This document shows positions 1 to 12,471 of a stretch of 64,000 nt of DNA, in pieces (within the stretch, counting starts at the first letter, position 1; each line of letters begins with the position of its first letter). The stretch is from Anisakis pegreffii (Eukaryota > Nematoda > Chromadorea > Rhabditida > Anisakidae). The translations under genes and the position numbers were made by a program. The DNA is taken from positions 86,762-150,761 of the forward strand of contig JAPYMA010001112.1 of NCBI GenBank assembly GCA_035041965.1, read 5' to 3'. The notes beneath the pieces are model-generated. The model was not told the origin of the DNA, ran no database searches, and saw only the letters and a list, made by a program, of their open reading frames with translations.

Positions 1-3000
1 TTGAAAGCGATTAAAATATTATCAAAGATGATGGCGTTTCATCATCAATTTACTATAAGCTGTCTGGCATATGTCACATTCAATTCAAGCAACTCAACAA
101 TATTGATGTTCCAGCAATCATGAAATCAATGCAAGCCTCTTACACAGCCAACACCACATCCATGGCGTAGAAACCACAACATTCGTCTGAACCGCTTAAA
201 AGTGGCACTCGTCGATATTGATGGGTGTCAAATAAGTTGATTGATGTTCAGGACAACACTTGACACATAATTGCTCCGCATAGTTTCCGGATTTCCTTAC
301 GATTAGCATATTTCAAGGAATATCGGCGACTAATCTCAAAAATCATCCACTATATATTTCATCTACAGACAAAAATAATCATTACTTGCATATCGCAATT
401 TTTCGGTGAGTTCAGATAATTTGCTAGCGATAATATAGTGATGTGAGCACCGTATACGAGCTGACTTGAGTTACTTATGGTCGAGAGAAGACGTTGTTCC
501 AGCTGACTGCTCACACCTAGGCAAATTGTCGTTGTTTCAATGAAGTATCGATGCAACGAAACTTTTGAGATGTAGCAACGGACGGCGTAGTTATTGTGCT
601 GGGAGCACTAGGCGAGATTCTCAAGACGAACAGACACACATAACTGAACGATGACTGACGGCTGGCGATTCCTTAATTGGAGTTGCGCGTTTTTTCGTTG
701 AATAAGACGATCGCAATAAATGACTACTGATTCTTCGTTTCTATTCTCGAAGAGCAGTCCAATAATTGCAAGTATGTGCTTAAGCCTAAACGTCGACTAG
801 CTATCGCACAACGAAAAACGAACAATTTGCATTGTACGACGCCGTTAGGGCACATCTGCATAATTTGAAGCAACAACTAAGCGAAGAACATTCAGTGAAG
901 GATAGACTGATAATCGTTGCTGCCATTATGAACCATCCTCGAGCGCAACATTAAGCTCAGAATTTGATTTTTGCTCAGTGTTACTAACCGTATTCAACGC
1001 CTTCATCAACAAGTTCCATAGTAATGTGTTTGTGCTGGGCTGAGTGAATATCTTTCATGTGCTTATGCGACAATACGATGGATTGAATCGTTGCAGATGA
1101 CAAAGTATGCTGATTTTTAATCAATCATGTAATCATATTCAACAATATGTGAGTCTACAGTATGAATGAAAATAGAAAAATGTTGTTTCTTTAAATACAT
1201 AACAAGGATCCTTCGTAAGATATGTTGTTTTTTTTTTATAATCTGCCTTCAACCTTTTGATCTTGCGCGTTTTGACGGGAGCGCACAAAGTAGCGCTAAT
1301 TCCAGGAAATTCTGCCGAAATTTCAATCCTCATGTTTACCAGCGATTTATCTAAGGATAAATAAGTGCAATGCAAATATAAATTGGAATGTAACAGTTGA
1401 ATCTTTTAAACTCCAAAATAATCGCCGCATTCAACGAAATGAGATAAAGTTAGCAAAGTTATTCTGTTCCGCTCATTTATTTTATAGCAATAAAAGAAAC
1501 ACGCACGTATACATACTTGGAAGCATTTTGTATCCAAATATGCACTCACGTATTTCCATTCGATAACAAATTTGTTTATTTTGAGCATGAGCTTCTTGGA
1601 CGCCCCCATGCACGAACATTCAAAAGAGTCGTACTAAGCTGATGGCTTTCCTCCGATAGACGTACGAGCGAATTGGATTAAAGCAAACTTAACCGCGTCG
1701 TCTGATAGCTTGTTACAACCGGTCAGTAGATGTTTCAGCAATAATACCGAAGAATCTTTTAACAAGGGCATCAACTCTCATTAGAACACGACGCATGCAA
1801 ATAGATTGGTACGATGGGTAAAGCGATCGATGTTCATTGCAGTTCGATGTTCATCGTTTCAAAGGCAGTTGGAAACGTATTTGTTAGCGCTTCGTTCACA
1901 TTGAAGTTGTGATTCGTGTTTGTTAATGTTCTACGATTAAGAGAAACTATGCTATCGTTCGTTTGAAAATGGACTGAACCATCGAATCTAATTAATGAGT
2001 GTTAATTCAACTGGATGCCTGAATGCATACTTGACTGGGCATTTTAACCGCTAAGATTGGGCATTTCGTTAATTTCACTGACTGTTTCTGAAAGTAGATT
2101 TTCGAAGAACTTCGGCAGAAACAAACAGGTGCAGTAAGCCTCAATCCGTAATGTTCCTTGTGGAAACCACGTTTCTTCTTTTTTTTCCTTCAGAAGTTCA
2201 CTTAGCTCGAAATCAGTTTAGTTTCGCCAATGTTCAAATGCACACTATGTCAAAAGTCTAATTCATTCTGAAGCCATACGTCTAATTCAGTGACACATGT
2301 GAATACTTCACTGAAATCTCAAAACGATATCATGGAAGCATTGGTATTGAATATTATGAAAAAACTATTAGATGTTGATACACAACTATTGGAGAGAGCA
2401 AACAGTCAGAATCACTCAAATTCGAAGAGCAGATCACAATGCATTTGAAAACTGCTCAATGAGCACTATAGAGTGGAACAAACAAAAACACATTTGAACA
2501 GGTTTCAAGCCACGAAAGAAACAATTACTAATGTCAGATGTTATCTTCGATTGTATGGCCACTAAGCCATATCAGCTTCGAAACGCAAACATACAAGCGT
2601 ACAGACTCAGTCCTAGCAACCAGCGCTCATATCAATATATCGAATTGTTGAGAATGGAGTTACATTAATAAATGAACATTTGAAATTAAATATTCAAATG
2701 TTTAAACCGTGAATTCATTCAAAAATGTACCTGTCATATTCTTCATTGTAATCATTCAAGAATAATCAACAAATGTCCTACGAAAAGACAGCAAAGCGCA
2801 CATGAAAGCAGTGAATTCACTGAGAAAGAAATTTCAAATCGACCAGCTAAGCCAACTGGACCATATAGACTGAGTGGCATCCAAAGTAGCAATTCCGAAT
2901 GCAACTGTGTAATTTGAAAAAACAAAATGATTGTTGACGTTTTGCTGTAATCTCAAATAAAACAACATTATGTAGTGAAAATCAGCAAAAATACACCTGA

Positions 3001-6000
3001 ATATAACCAAAAGAAGCTCGCAATAAATGTTTTCGTTTATAGAGAACTGTGACAAGAACTCCTCACAGTACCGAGCAAGCAGGTTGTAAATTGATGAAAT
3101 GGAAGCAGAAAAGTGAGTAGTAGGCAGAAGATAATTCTTTGAACTCACTGTTGGAAGGTTTCACTAATTGCGCAAAACAGAAGTCGCAAAAGCTAATGCC
3201 ATCGATAAGTGAATCTTAATAAGAAGAGGATAAAGGACGAACAGGATGCGATGCGCTCCGAAAACAAGTACAAATGAGAAATTAGGTTTTCTGAAACAAT
3301 GATTGAAAGCATGCGTCTTGGTTGCAAAGTGGAAATCAAATTAAACTGGTGCTCGATGCTAAAAATGATTATTGCGCTACGGACAATGCGTATGCTGCTT
3401 TGACGAGTGTAGTGTTCAGTATGGATGATCATTCCAAAGACAATCGCGACATCAACTATGCATTAATGATTTTCGGCTAAACTCGCTGCTTTCGGCTAAA
3501 TTAGCTGCCTTTAAGAAATTAGAGAAATTGAAGTTGAAGTTGACTGACTATGATCATCATCAGTAATTTGCGGTAAAGCATGTCAAGATCGTGCGAGACA
3601 TTCGTTTCGGAATAACAAACAAATTATCGAATCGATGATTCGTTGAAGAGATGCACTGATTCGATGATTGATGATATGCACTGAGCACTGAGTCGTTGAA
3701 TGTTCCCTGGAGAAGTGTACGAAAACAAGACAACGTTCGTCCGCTTTGGAATGTCACCAAACAAGTGCACATAACCGAATCAGGTAGTAAGTTACTCGTG
3801 ACGTCGTTTGACAAACAAAATTAAGCGCCGACTATTAGGAATTCAATTGGAACAGTATTTAAAAAGAGTCAACGGCAGCCATTCCTTATTCATGACGCTT
3901 GAGCTGAAATGCTTATGAATTGAACATTATTGGATGATGCAGTTGAAGTGAAGCAGTAATTGTGTTTGCTCAAGAAAGAAATTTTTGTTGCATTCAATCA
4001 AGTAAAGCGGAGATATGTGGAAAGCAGGCAGGTGTGATTAGCTTTCAGTTCGATCATATAAAGATCAACGTAACCCCTCATTTTAATCTCAAGGCGTCTA
4101 ATTGTAAGAATAATCAAAAGCAACAAGCACATTTCGTTGGACGTATTGTGAAAGTCAGTTGAACGTCATCACAGCATTCAGCTTAGATTCTACTGAAAAA
4201 ATTGTGCTGCCTTGATTTTTGTATTGGTATGAAGAAAAAACGGTAAGTTGCAAAAGAAGGAACACAGTCATAGATGTCGGTTGCGTTACTGCTCTCTTTG
4301 AAGCTTTATTATTGCTGAATAAAATCAATAAATGAATACCAGTGCAATCGTAGCAGTAAGATTAAACTTGGAATATCATAAAGAATATAATAAAGAGAAG
4401 AATTCAGAGAGTAATTCCCTTGGGAACATTCGGTAAGCGAATGATAGCGATTCACAAAAAAACGACGAGGCACATTTGCACTTAAATTAGCCTTTGTACT
4501 ATTTTGCGTAGTATCACTATCAGATAGAACAAAAAAACAGTAAGAGAAAACGTCGAAAAGCTAAAAACTAGAGCTGAACATACTGCTCACAAAATCAGCT
4601 GTATAGACTGGCATCTGCAATTTGCTGAAATAATTTGAAAATAATAAGGTAGCGTGATGGAGACCCAAATGCATTCCGTCGAATGAAGATGAATTGATTG
4701 GTTCAGATGAATCGAAGACTGACTGAATGCTTTACGATATCAGACATATTTCGAACCGAATGAATTTCCCAGTTAGCACAACCCGTGAGCAATTCCCAGT
4801 ATGATTGCAATTATCAATTTGCAAGGCATGCACATCCAATGCAATTTCTCCAACAACAGATGAATGCCGAGAATCTATTTCAAGCATGCTTCAGTCAACG
4901 AATCAAAACTAGGTTAATCTAAATGTGATATTAACTTGATTGCTGAATCGAAGTAGTTGAAAAATCGCAAAGCGGTTTGGATTATTATCGTTTAAGTTCG
5001 TTCTACTGGTGGATCATTTGTGAAAAGGAACGTCTCCTTGAAGGAATGAAGAACTGAATATCCGAATTTGAATTATGATAAAACGGCGCAACCGAGCGCA
5101 ACGGATTTAAAATAAGAGACGAAAGGAGCAAATAAGGACTGTTCTGATTTAACCTACAAATGAGTCAGACAAGCCAGCTGAGGACCAACCTAAAATCGTC
5201 GCGCACATCAACTGGCTCGGCTACTGGAATCGAGTCAGTCACCCAGTCAACTCATTAAAATCACCATCAGTGAGTCTCTCGTTTCGTTTACGGAATGAAA
5301 TTGAATTGAATTGAATTCAATTCAATACTTGAAAAAAATCAAATTTCATTGCCTTTATCGATTCAACTAATTGCAAGCCGAAATGCATTGCAAAAACTAT
5401 CGCATTCAATCAAAATGTCGATTTTGAATACGAGATCTGACGATACGCCGAATGTTTGAATGATATGCGAAAAGTGGCAATAAAAACACAAATACTCGTG
5501 CGGATGAAAAGATGAATGATCGAATAATGAAACTTGAAATGTGATCATGAATGCTTTATGAGCGATGGCAGGGAAGTGGATATGAATTGTGGATATGAAT
5601 TCGTTTTTGCTTACTAGTGGAGTCGTTGTTAATATGCGTTGGGCGCAACATTTAGCAGTGAAACGTTGAACCGAAACCAATTAATTATGCGTAAGATGTG
5701 TCTTGAATTATTGCCTGTAGCTCTTCATCGAGCCGTTCAAGCGCAAACACATACGCATCCGCATACATTAGCTTGTTTACTTATGCGAGCAGACAACAAA
5801 TTAAAATTTCCTCTCGAGGGCCTTTGCGCATCCACCCTCGCGCTTCTTCATTATGAATTCATTTGAACGGACTCTGTTGCACCTCAACCACCATTGAATC
5901 AGCCTTTGACGAGATCGTTAATTCCGTTTGGTCCGTTCGTGCACATCCAATGCAATATGTCACAAACTGACACATAGCACTACATGCATGCTTCTAAGGT

Positions 6001-8600
6001 CCACTGTTCGATCGTTCGTTGGCTGCACTGCTTCATTTCGTGTCGTTCTTGCATCGTAATAATGCATATGGACGAATGCATAGGTAAAAGTAAGTAGTTA
6101 AGTAAGTCAACCTGATGGACCTGATAGACCTGATGCAGTTGTCAGTCTAGTCGGTAATTGCTCACTAGTGGACGGAAGCGATTTGCGAATGGGCGAACCA
6201 AGGAGACGAGTTGATAGTTTGGCGGATATGGCTAATATTTGGCTACTTTCGGTTTCATAGACTGAGGAGACACACTGGTTAGCGCTATTAATCCTACTCG
6301 AAAGTTTGTGACATTTGCAGATCACACTTCCCAATGGGATGTCCCCTATGAACCATCAATCATTTATTGCAATTGCAAATCAAATCACTGATAGATATGT
6401 ACGTAAACTTAACAATTGAATAGTCATTATTGTTACTGGCCTTCTGAACCGTTACATACTGCTAGATAGCAAAGGTAAACTGAACGTTTCGGCTACACTC
6501 TCATCCCAACTGGGCGATTTACGGCAAAACATTAAGCAGCACTGTGTTAAAGATAACTCTATCGCTTATAGGAAACAACGTTTTCCAAGAATTGTGCTTG
6601 CTTTTTGAGTATTCAGAAGAAAATGCACACGTTCTTTCGTTTTTCGTTCATGCTCAGCTGTAAGCATTGCAAAATGACGAACGGCATTAAATAGCAAAAT
6701 ACTGAGCTGCATTCCTTCTTTTTCGCAAAAACCTAACAGTTAACGCACATGACGTGATCGGTGGTGCACATAATGAAAGCATTCTAGGAACAGAACGCAT
6801 CGAATCATTGTTGATAAACCATTAACGTTCATTATTCAAGAGGTGCATTGGGGAAAAAACGAAAAAATACTAACGAACTGATGAAAATTGATCTATTTTT
6901 CGCGAATTTGACAGATAACCCATGAGAACGGTATGTGAAGCTGAATAAGTTCGGTCTGAAGCAGCAGACAACACTTGAGAAATGGACTTGCACATCACAG
7001 TTGCTACATTCAGCAGTTACCGTCGTGTAAGGTCTGCTCAGCGGATGCTCTCGTAGGACGATGAGCGACGCAGAAATGATGCCTCGGAAATAATGCACAC
7101 GTATGAGATCATTTTCAAACTGCTATTTTATTGCTTCCTACGAAATGCTGGCATAAATTCATTGCGATAAAATGACTGGGCTTAAAGCGAGAAGGCTGTC
7201 AAGTGTTCTGGCCTATTTCCTACCGTAGCCAAATTGATCGTAATTTTTCGATGTAATTATTTCAAATTTATAACCACTTAACTGAGTAGCATTATAAAAT
7301 TTGAGCTGATAGTCGAAATGTTCGTTGAACTACACATAAAACATCACAACATTTTTAAATATCAGCTTCGAAATGTCAGTAATTGTTCCACAATTCATAA
7401 CTGTCACCATGATATCACCAAATGATATCATGATATCAAATGTCGAATCATGAAATCACCAAATCCCTAGTGCATATGCAATATGAAATTCAATTTTATC
7501 AGTGTTAAGTGAACATTCGATGGAATCAAAACTATTCATTGTGACGAAGAAGCTGATTTAGTTGATCAAATTCAAGTTAGTCTATTTTTAACGGAATGAC
7601 GAATTTGACACTTCCGAAAGCATCAACTAATTACATCGAAGATGATTAACATACGACGACATATCGGTCAAGCTCAGCTAGAAGAAGGCATACTCGGAGA
7701 ATTAATTAATCTGAGTTAATCGAAACGACATCCCGAGTAAGACTGCTGTTGAACCATCATCTAATCATTACTGCTGGCACTTCCTCACTCCAAAACGTGT
7801 TCGATGGAGAATCGATGCCATCAGGCGAAGAGCGGTGCACTTTGTCACGCTTTTTGCGATTTTCGCAAACCAGAGCACTATTGAGAAAAACAACCATATG
7901 TGCAGTTCAGAGAGAACTGGTAGAATTTAAGTTTGGATTTTACTTCAAGTATCCTTCGAACGAGGGCATGTCATATCCATCTTCACTTACTGCCTTAATT
8001 TAATGCTTCACCTAATGGCTTCGATGATGTTCAAGTGAAAATGCTACTGAAATTTTGATCGAAATATTTTCTGCATGATCTCGCTCATTGAGCACATGAT
8101 GTAGTGCTCGCAGTGGGTCGATCGAATCGAATAAGCTGGCAAATCATTCAGGATGTAACTGGAAGATTCAAGTGGAGTTCAACAACTGGAATTGGCACGA
8201 ATATCGGCGCAAGAAATTTTTTTCATCATGAATGCAGAATACTTTCAACAGACACGAATGCTGCTTTTAAGATAATCAAGCTCGTACAACACTCAATTAG
8301 CGAACGATCGAATCACAGGAATGCAACAGAGCAGTGTCTATCACACAACGCAAACAAATAGCAACACTTTTAGTTCAGCACCCAGATGAAAATTTTGAGC
8401 ACTTCACTGAAATCCAGGTGATCAACTTAATCGATTCAATCGAGCTGAGCGAACACAAGATAATAATACCAAACTTAAAGCATAGAACATTGCTGCACTT
8501 ATCGAACCAGCTGATTCAAATAACAGAATCAACTGAAGGTGTTTCTGCTTTAAAATCGTCAGATGAATGATGCTTTATTAGACTGAAATTTAAGTCACTC
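1..8600. other. Long stretch without a supported gene
   Basis: Both strands hold only short open frames with no splice-consistent chain and no protein pattern I recognise. The sequence is AT-rich and has many short GAATGA/AATCGA-type words. A small palindromic run of GAATTGAATT words lies near 5310-5327, and near 7410-7455 there is a cluster of repeated ATGATATC words. Plus-strand frames at 7749-8003, 8104-8361 and 8334-8570 are open but overlap in different frames and do not join by clear splice sites. A decayed or fast-evolving gene cannot be excluded. Confidence 0.5.
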
Positions 8601-8602
8601 AC

Positions 8603-10330
8603 CGCAGGGATCCATTTTCAACTTCGAACCACCTTGTTGAACCCAATAGAAACGTTTCTTTAGAAGTCGTTCAACATTAGAACGGTTGTGCAACGTAGAT
8701 AACTGAAAATAAATCGCCATGAAATTAGTCGTGTTCAATCGAAGCAACGTAGAAGCTAATCAAGTGAATCTCTTTAAGTGAGAGCGACTTTCGTACTGCT
8801 GAAACTTCCTTGATTAGACACGACTCAAACAAGTAGCAATGAAGCTTATCAACGAGTTGGCGTTCAGTAATGACAATGCCACTCTCCCAATGGTTTCCTT
8901 CCAAGAACACTCCCTCCCTCAATCGTTAGCTTGCATAATTTGATAACCTCACTCTGTCAACCGAAATTTCATTTCGGCTTTGCATATCCGCTGAATCAAC
9001 GCTTCAGCATCGTTGATTTCCATCTAACGGCGAACAATGAGGGGCAAACAAATGCTTTCAGTAAAAATTGCCGGAAACCGAATGATTGGCTGCGAGAAGC
9101 ATAGCTCAATCTGAACAGCTCTTGACTGAATGATGTCAACGTGATTGCGAGAAGTCATAAAACATCAGTGGCAATCTTCATCAACAGATTCAATTCCCAT
9201 TGATGAAGATTGCCCTTAGAATCGAAACACGATGTGTGTTGGTTCATGATATGATTGCGGCCACTCACGCAAAAAACACTGAATGCATCGCGTGAATTTG
9301 CAATTACAAATTGCTCATCTTCAAATTGCGCTGTCATTTTAATGAACGCATATTCTATCAGAAAATTTTTTTCTAGATCGATTGTTTCATCCATTTCAAT
9401 ACGACGCCCATTAGCAACCGGTACGGAGAGCAATTTTCACTCTACAACATTCATCCTATACTGGTGTTTTTTAAAGAAGGCCCGTAGAATATGGAGCTGC
9501 AAAAAAAGCTTCACAAGGAAAATGATTAAATGAATGTTGATTGCCCGTTGAGAAATAAGCGAAAACGTCAAGGCATTAAGTGGAAAATGTTCAGGCGTTG
9601 GAAATGAATCGGACAGTGCGTTCAACTGCCTCAATGAGAACATCATAAAAATGGGTACATCGGCTCGCATCGCATGCGTCACACATCTTCAGTTAGTTGC
9701 CATGAAAAATGATCATGAAGTTAGAAATATGACGAAAGCTGCTTCGCTGAATCTATGAGCTGTGGAAACTGTTTTGAGGAAATCGCATGATGGATATTAT
9801 ATGGTAATGCGCATGCGATGAGTATTAAGGGAATGAAATGGCTGAATATGAATTATGAGAACATCGATGGATTAGAGAATGTCACTCGGCTTTCATTCAA
9901 ATGCGAAACGATGAAGAAATGCATCGTAGTTGTCAAATAATCAAATGAGACCATGCAATCGTTTGCACGATTCTTCATTAACACATAGTCGTATTTATTT
10001 TGTAAACAAGAAAGTTAGTTGGTATGAAACATTTCAAACTAATGACAATCTTCTTGCGCATGAGTCCATGAGTCTTTTTTGATGATGATTTAATAAGACT
10101 AGATGGATACCATGTTGATTTAATTATACTAAATACTGAATGGAATTAATCAGACGAAATGAAACATGGATAGATACCTCCGTAGTTACTTTCTTAATGA
10201 AGATGTCAGTAAGACTTGCAGCTAGGTAAAACTCAAATTTGGACTCCTTTGGACTTCCTAACCGAATCATTCCTGTCCTACGAGCTATCCAATAGTGTTT
10301 TTGCTTTTTACAACTTTTTGATGATGTCAT
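8603..10330 (-). CDS. Probable multi-exon gene of unknown function, incomplete model
   Basis: I do not recognise this protein. Four exon-like blocks on the minus strand have good splice borders. The first is 10190-10330, 47 codons starting MTSSKSCKKQKHYW and ending at a GTAACT donor. The second is 9269-9394, 42 codons ending at a GTGAGT donor, beginning either at its own ATG or at an acceptor I could not place. The third is 8953-9023, starting after a TTAG acceptor and containing EALIQRICKAEM. The fourth is 8603-8702, starting after ATTTTCAG, containing ERLLKKRFYWVQQGGSK and ending at a GTGAGT donor. Phases do not yet join all four blocks, so an exon is probably missing between 8703 and 8952, and another may lie between 9395 and 10189. 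The downstream end was not found. The 5' end shares a sequence block with the gene starting near 19637. It could be two genes. Confidence 0.38.
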
Positions 10331-10387
10331 TTTAACGGTTCAACGAACAAACCCAACCAAAACAATGGCTCATTCTGCTGTTCCATG

Positions 10388-10409
10388 TATCAGCTCAACC
10401 GAAATTTGC
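10388..10409 (-). promoter_or_regulatory. 22-bp block shared with the 5' end of the 16-20 kb gene
   Basis: This 22-bp word is identical to 19695-19716. Each copy begins exactly 58 bp from the A of an aligned minus-strand ATG (10330 and 19637). A second 11-bp identical word lies at 10357-10367 and 19664-19674 with identical spacing, so the two regions align without gaps from the ATG to this block. It may be a shared promoter or 5' leader, or a relic of duplicated coding sequence. Confidence 0.5.
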
Positions 10410-11651
10410 GTCTTGATTTAATACTCATCAATTTCAGTCGGCAATTCGCAGGTTTGCAGATAACTTTCATATCATTAGATTGAAAATTTCATAGCATCTG
10501 AAAAGTTCTCTCATTTAGTTGCCTTGTCATTTATCATTTCAAGCATGACGGTTTCATTTTCTCGTTCCAGTGTCAAATAGTTCACTATACCCAGAACTGG
10601 TGCAATACTATTCAGTCACTTAGCAGCCTTGTGACGTGCTCAACAATCTATCAGTAGTGTTCTGAGAACGTGGCCTAGGATCGTTGTGAAAGCGATTTTT
10701 TGCAGTTTGCACTTATTTTTTACAATTTGCACTTAATTTTTTACGACCTCCACAAATTCTCGGGCTATTTGCACTCAGAATTGCCAACGATGAAAATTTG
10801 CACAAAATTCATCTTACAATTAGTATGCTCCAATTTTAATGAACAATCCAATTCAATTATGTTGTACTCTGGTTGTAAGGAAAAGGCAGACTGATAATGA
10901 GAATATTGATCCGTTGTGAATGAATGCGAACATTTCTTGCCCTAGTTATCAGTTGTGTATCAGAATTTTACCGTAAATCACGCCATTTCCCAATTCCACG
11001 CTGTCTTCTATAAGTACAAGTGTCCCAATGATGTACACTCCTCTTCTTCATAGCAGTGCAATAACAAATTTCTGACGGCGTTGTTTAGTCATCAGTAGAA
11101 GTTACTGTTTCGCAATCAGTGTTCTAACATTTTACGTATTCTTCCAAAGATCACTTGCTCTTACAATTAATTAGTATGAATGAATTTGCTCGATAGAAAG
11201 GTGCAACAGCGTAAGTTGAGCTCACAGAAATATGCGAGTTGTTTGGTGAACATGCCGTCTCATTCGGTATTTTAACTTTACAATTGTTTGAAGTAGTTCG
11301 AAGTTTGTCCTTGTTCAACCGTACGCTTTATAAACATATGAGGAGACTATTCGAATGTTGTGTTTCGCTGATATTTTCTTTGCTTCGGTGATCGTTTCTC
11401 AATAAAATGTTGCCGTGAACGTTCTGTTGCTCTCATTTAAGAGATGACACTGATTTTCTTCGTCCCATAGTCGGTGGTGACAGCTTATTTAGCCATGAAA
11501 CTGCTTCTCAAGAAATCGTTTTCAAAAAAAAGAAATTATCGTACTCGTAAATAATTTCATATAAATGGAAGTGAAGCTAAATGCTTATCACTTCTTACTT
11601 TGATTGATGTTTCGTTTCTGAGATGGGTAACTTAGAATTCTCGCGTTTCGT

Positions 11652-11846
11652 CTATCCATCGAAATATTTAGGTTTTTCATTGAAACATTTCTCAAACACT
11701 ATCCATTCCGTTGAGTTATTCAAGTGGTTGAACAAATTCGAATCGAATACGATATGAATTCCTTGATATTGTTTGGAGCACAATTTTAGACTTTCTTCAT
11801 CTTGATCAATCCTAAATGACATCGATTCAAGTCGATGCCTCACCAT
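11652..11846 (-). CDS. Possible terminal exon, unknown protein
   Basis: The minus-strand open frame has balanced composition and includes MSFRIDQDEESLKLC and a segment ending KPKYFDG before a TAG stop. A TTTAG that could be an acceptor lies within the frame just after the MSF codons. I recognise no family. It may be a remnant or the last exon of a small gene whose first part is the frame at 12142-12372. Support is composition only. Confidence 0.22.
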   Translation of the reverse strand: MVRHRLESMSFRIDQDEESLKLCSKQYQGIHIVFDSNLFNHLNNSTEWIVFEKCFNEKPKYFDG

Positions 11847-12141
11847 TGATCATTCTCGTTGCATTCGCAATTGTTGTTCGGTTATTAGAATTAAACTCGC
11901 AGTCAAAACATCACTCCAAAAGACATTCAACGCTTACGCATCACTCTCCTATCGAGTACACAAATAAAAACTCTCTCCATAAGTGCAACAAAACAAACGT
12001 CATCATATTTTGTCCTATAAACATAGCAAACTGATTATTTATAACGTGCCAGCCAACCACTAATGTGAAGTATTGAGACATGCTCATGTCATTTCAATAC
12101 GCCAGAATTTCAACAATGATTTTTGCATTTTGTAATGTCAT

Positions 12142-12372
12142 TTACTTCTCCACATAACCTTCAGCCATGATAATAATTGTAATTTTGAATTCCTTTCGCT
12201 GAAACTTCCCAAACTTTCGTTTCTGGCTGATCAGTTCACAAGAATGGTGACCAATACTTGCACATGCCTGGATTTTTACTACTGAAGTTTTTTCTGGCCT
12301 CATCAGTTTGCTAATGACAGAGATTTTGTGTTTCACACTACAAAAGTTGCAATTGATCGCGATCTTGCTCAT
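12142..12372 (-). CDS. Possible small Cys/His-containing protein or exon
   Basis: This is a 76-codon minus-strand frame from ATG to TAA. Near its N-terminus is NCNFC, followed by a central stretch with further Cys and His residues (CASIGHHSC), so a small metal-binding fold is conceivable. A basic segment follows (QKRKFGKFQRKEFK). I see no clear splice partners and no family match. It lies about 100 bp upstream of the start of DUF1248-like copy 1 on the opposite strand. It could be chance. Confidence 0.22.
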   Translation of the reverse strand: MSKIAINCNFCSVKHKISVISKLMRPEKTSVVKIQACASIGHHSCELISQKRKFGKFQRKEFKITIIIMAEGYVEK

Positions 12373-12471
12373 TCATAAAGCGACTCATTTCTAAGGAAAG
12401 CAAACGAACGCAATCGCAACATTTCTGCAGGAATCAGAATCACTTCCCGTAAAACATTAAGTGTCGACAAA

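Larger units (their letters stand above)
10410..12471. other. Gene-poor stretch upstream of DUF1248-like copy 1
   Basis: The stretch is AT-rich. A short degenerate tandem of TTTGCACTTATTTTTTAC-like units lies at about 10697-10745. Two minus-strand frames, at 11652-11846 and 12142-12372, have protein-like composition and are entered separately. Nothing else is supported. Confidence 0.5.

Noticed and set aside
7749..8570. Chain of plus-strand frames as a transposase-like gene
   Set aside because: No catalytic motif, terminal inverted repeats or in-phase joins could be found.
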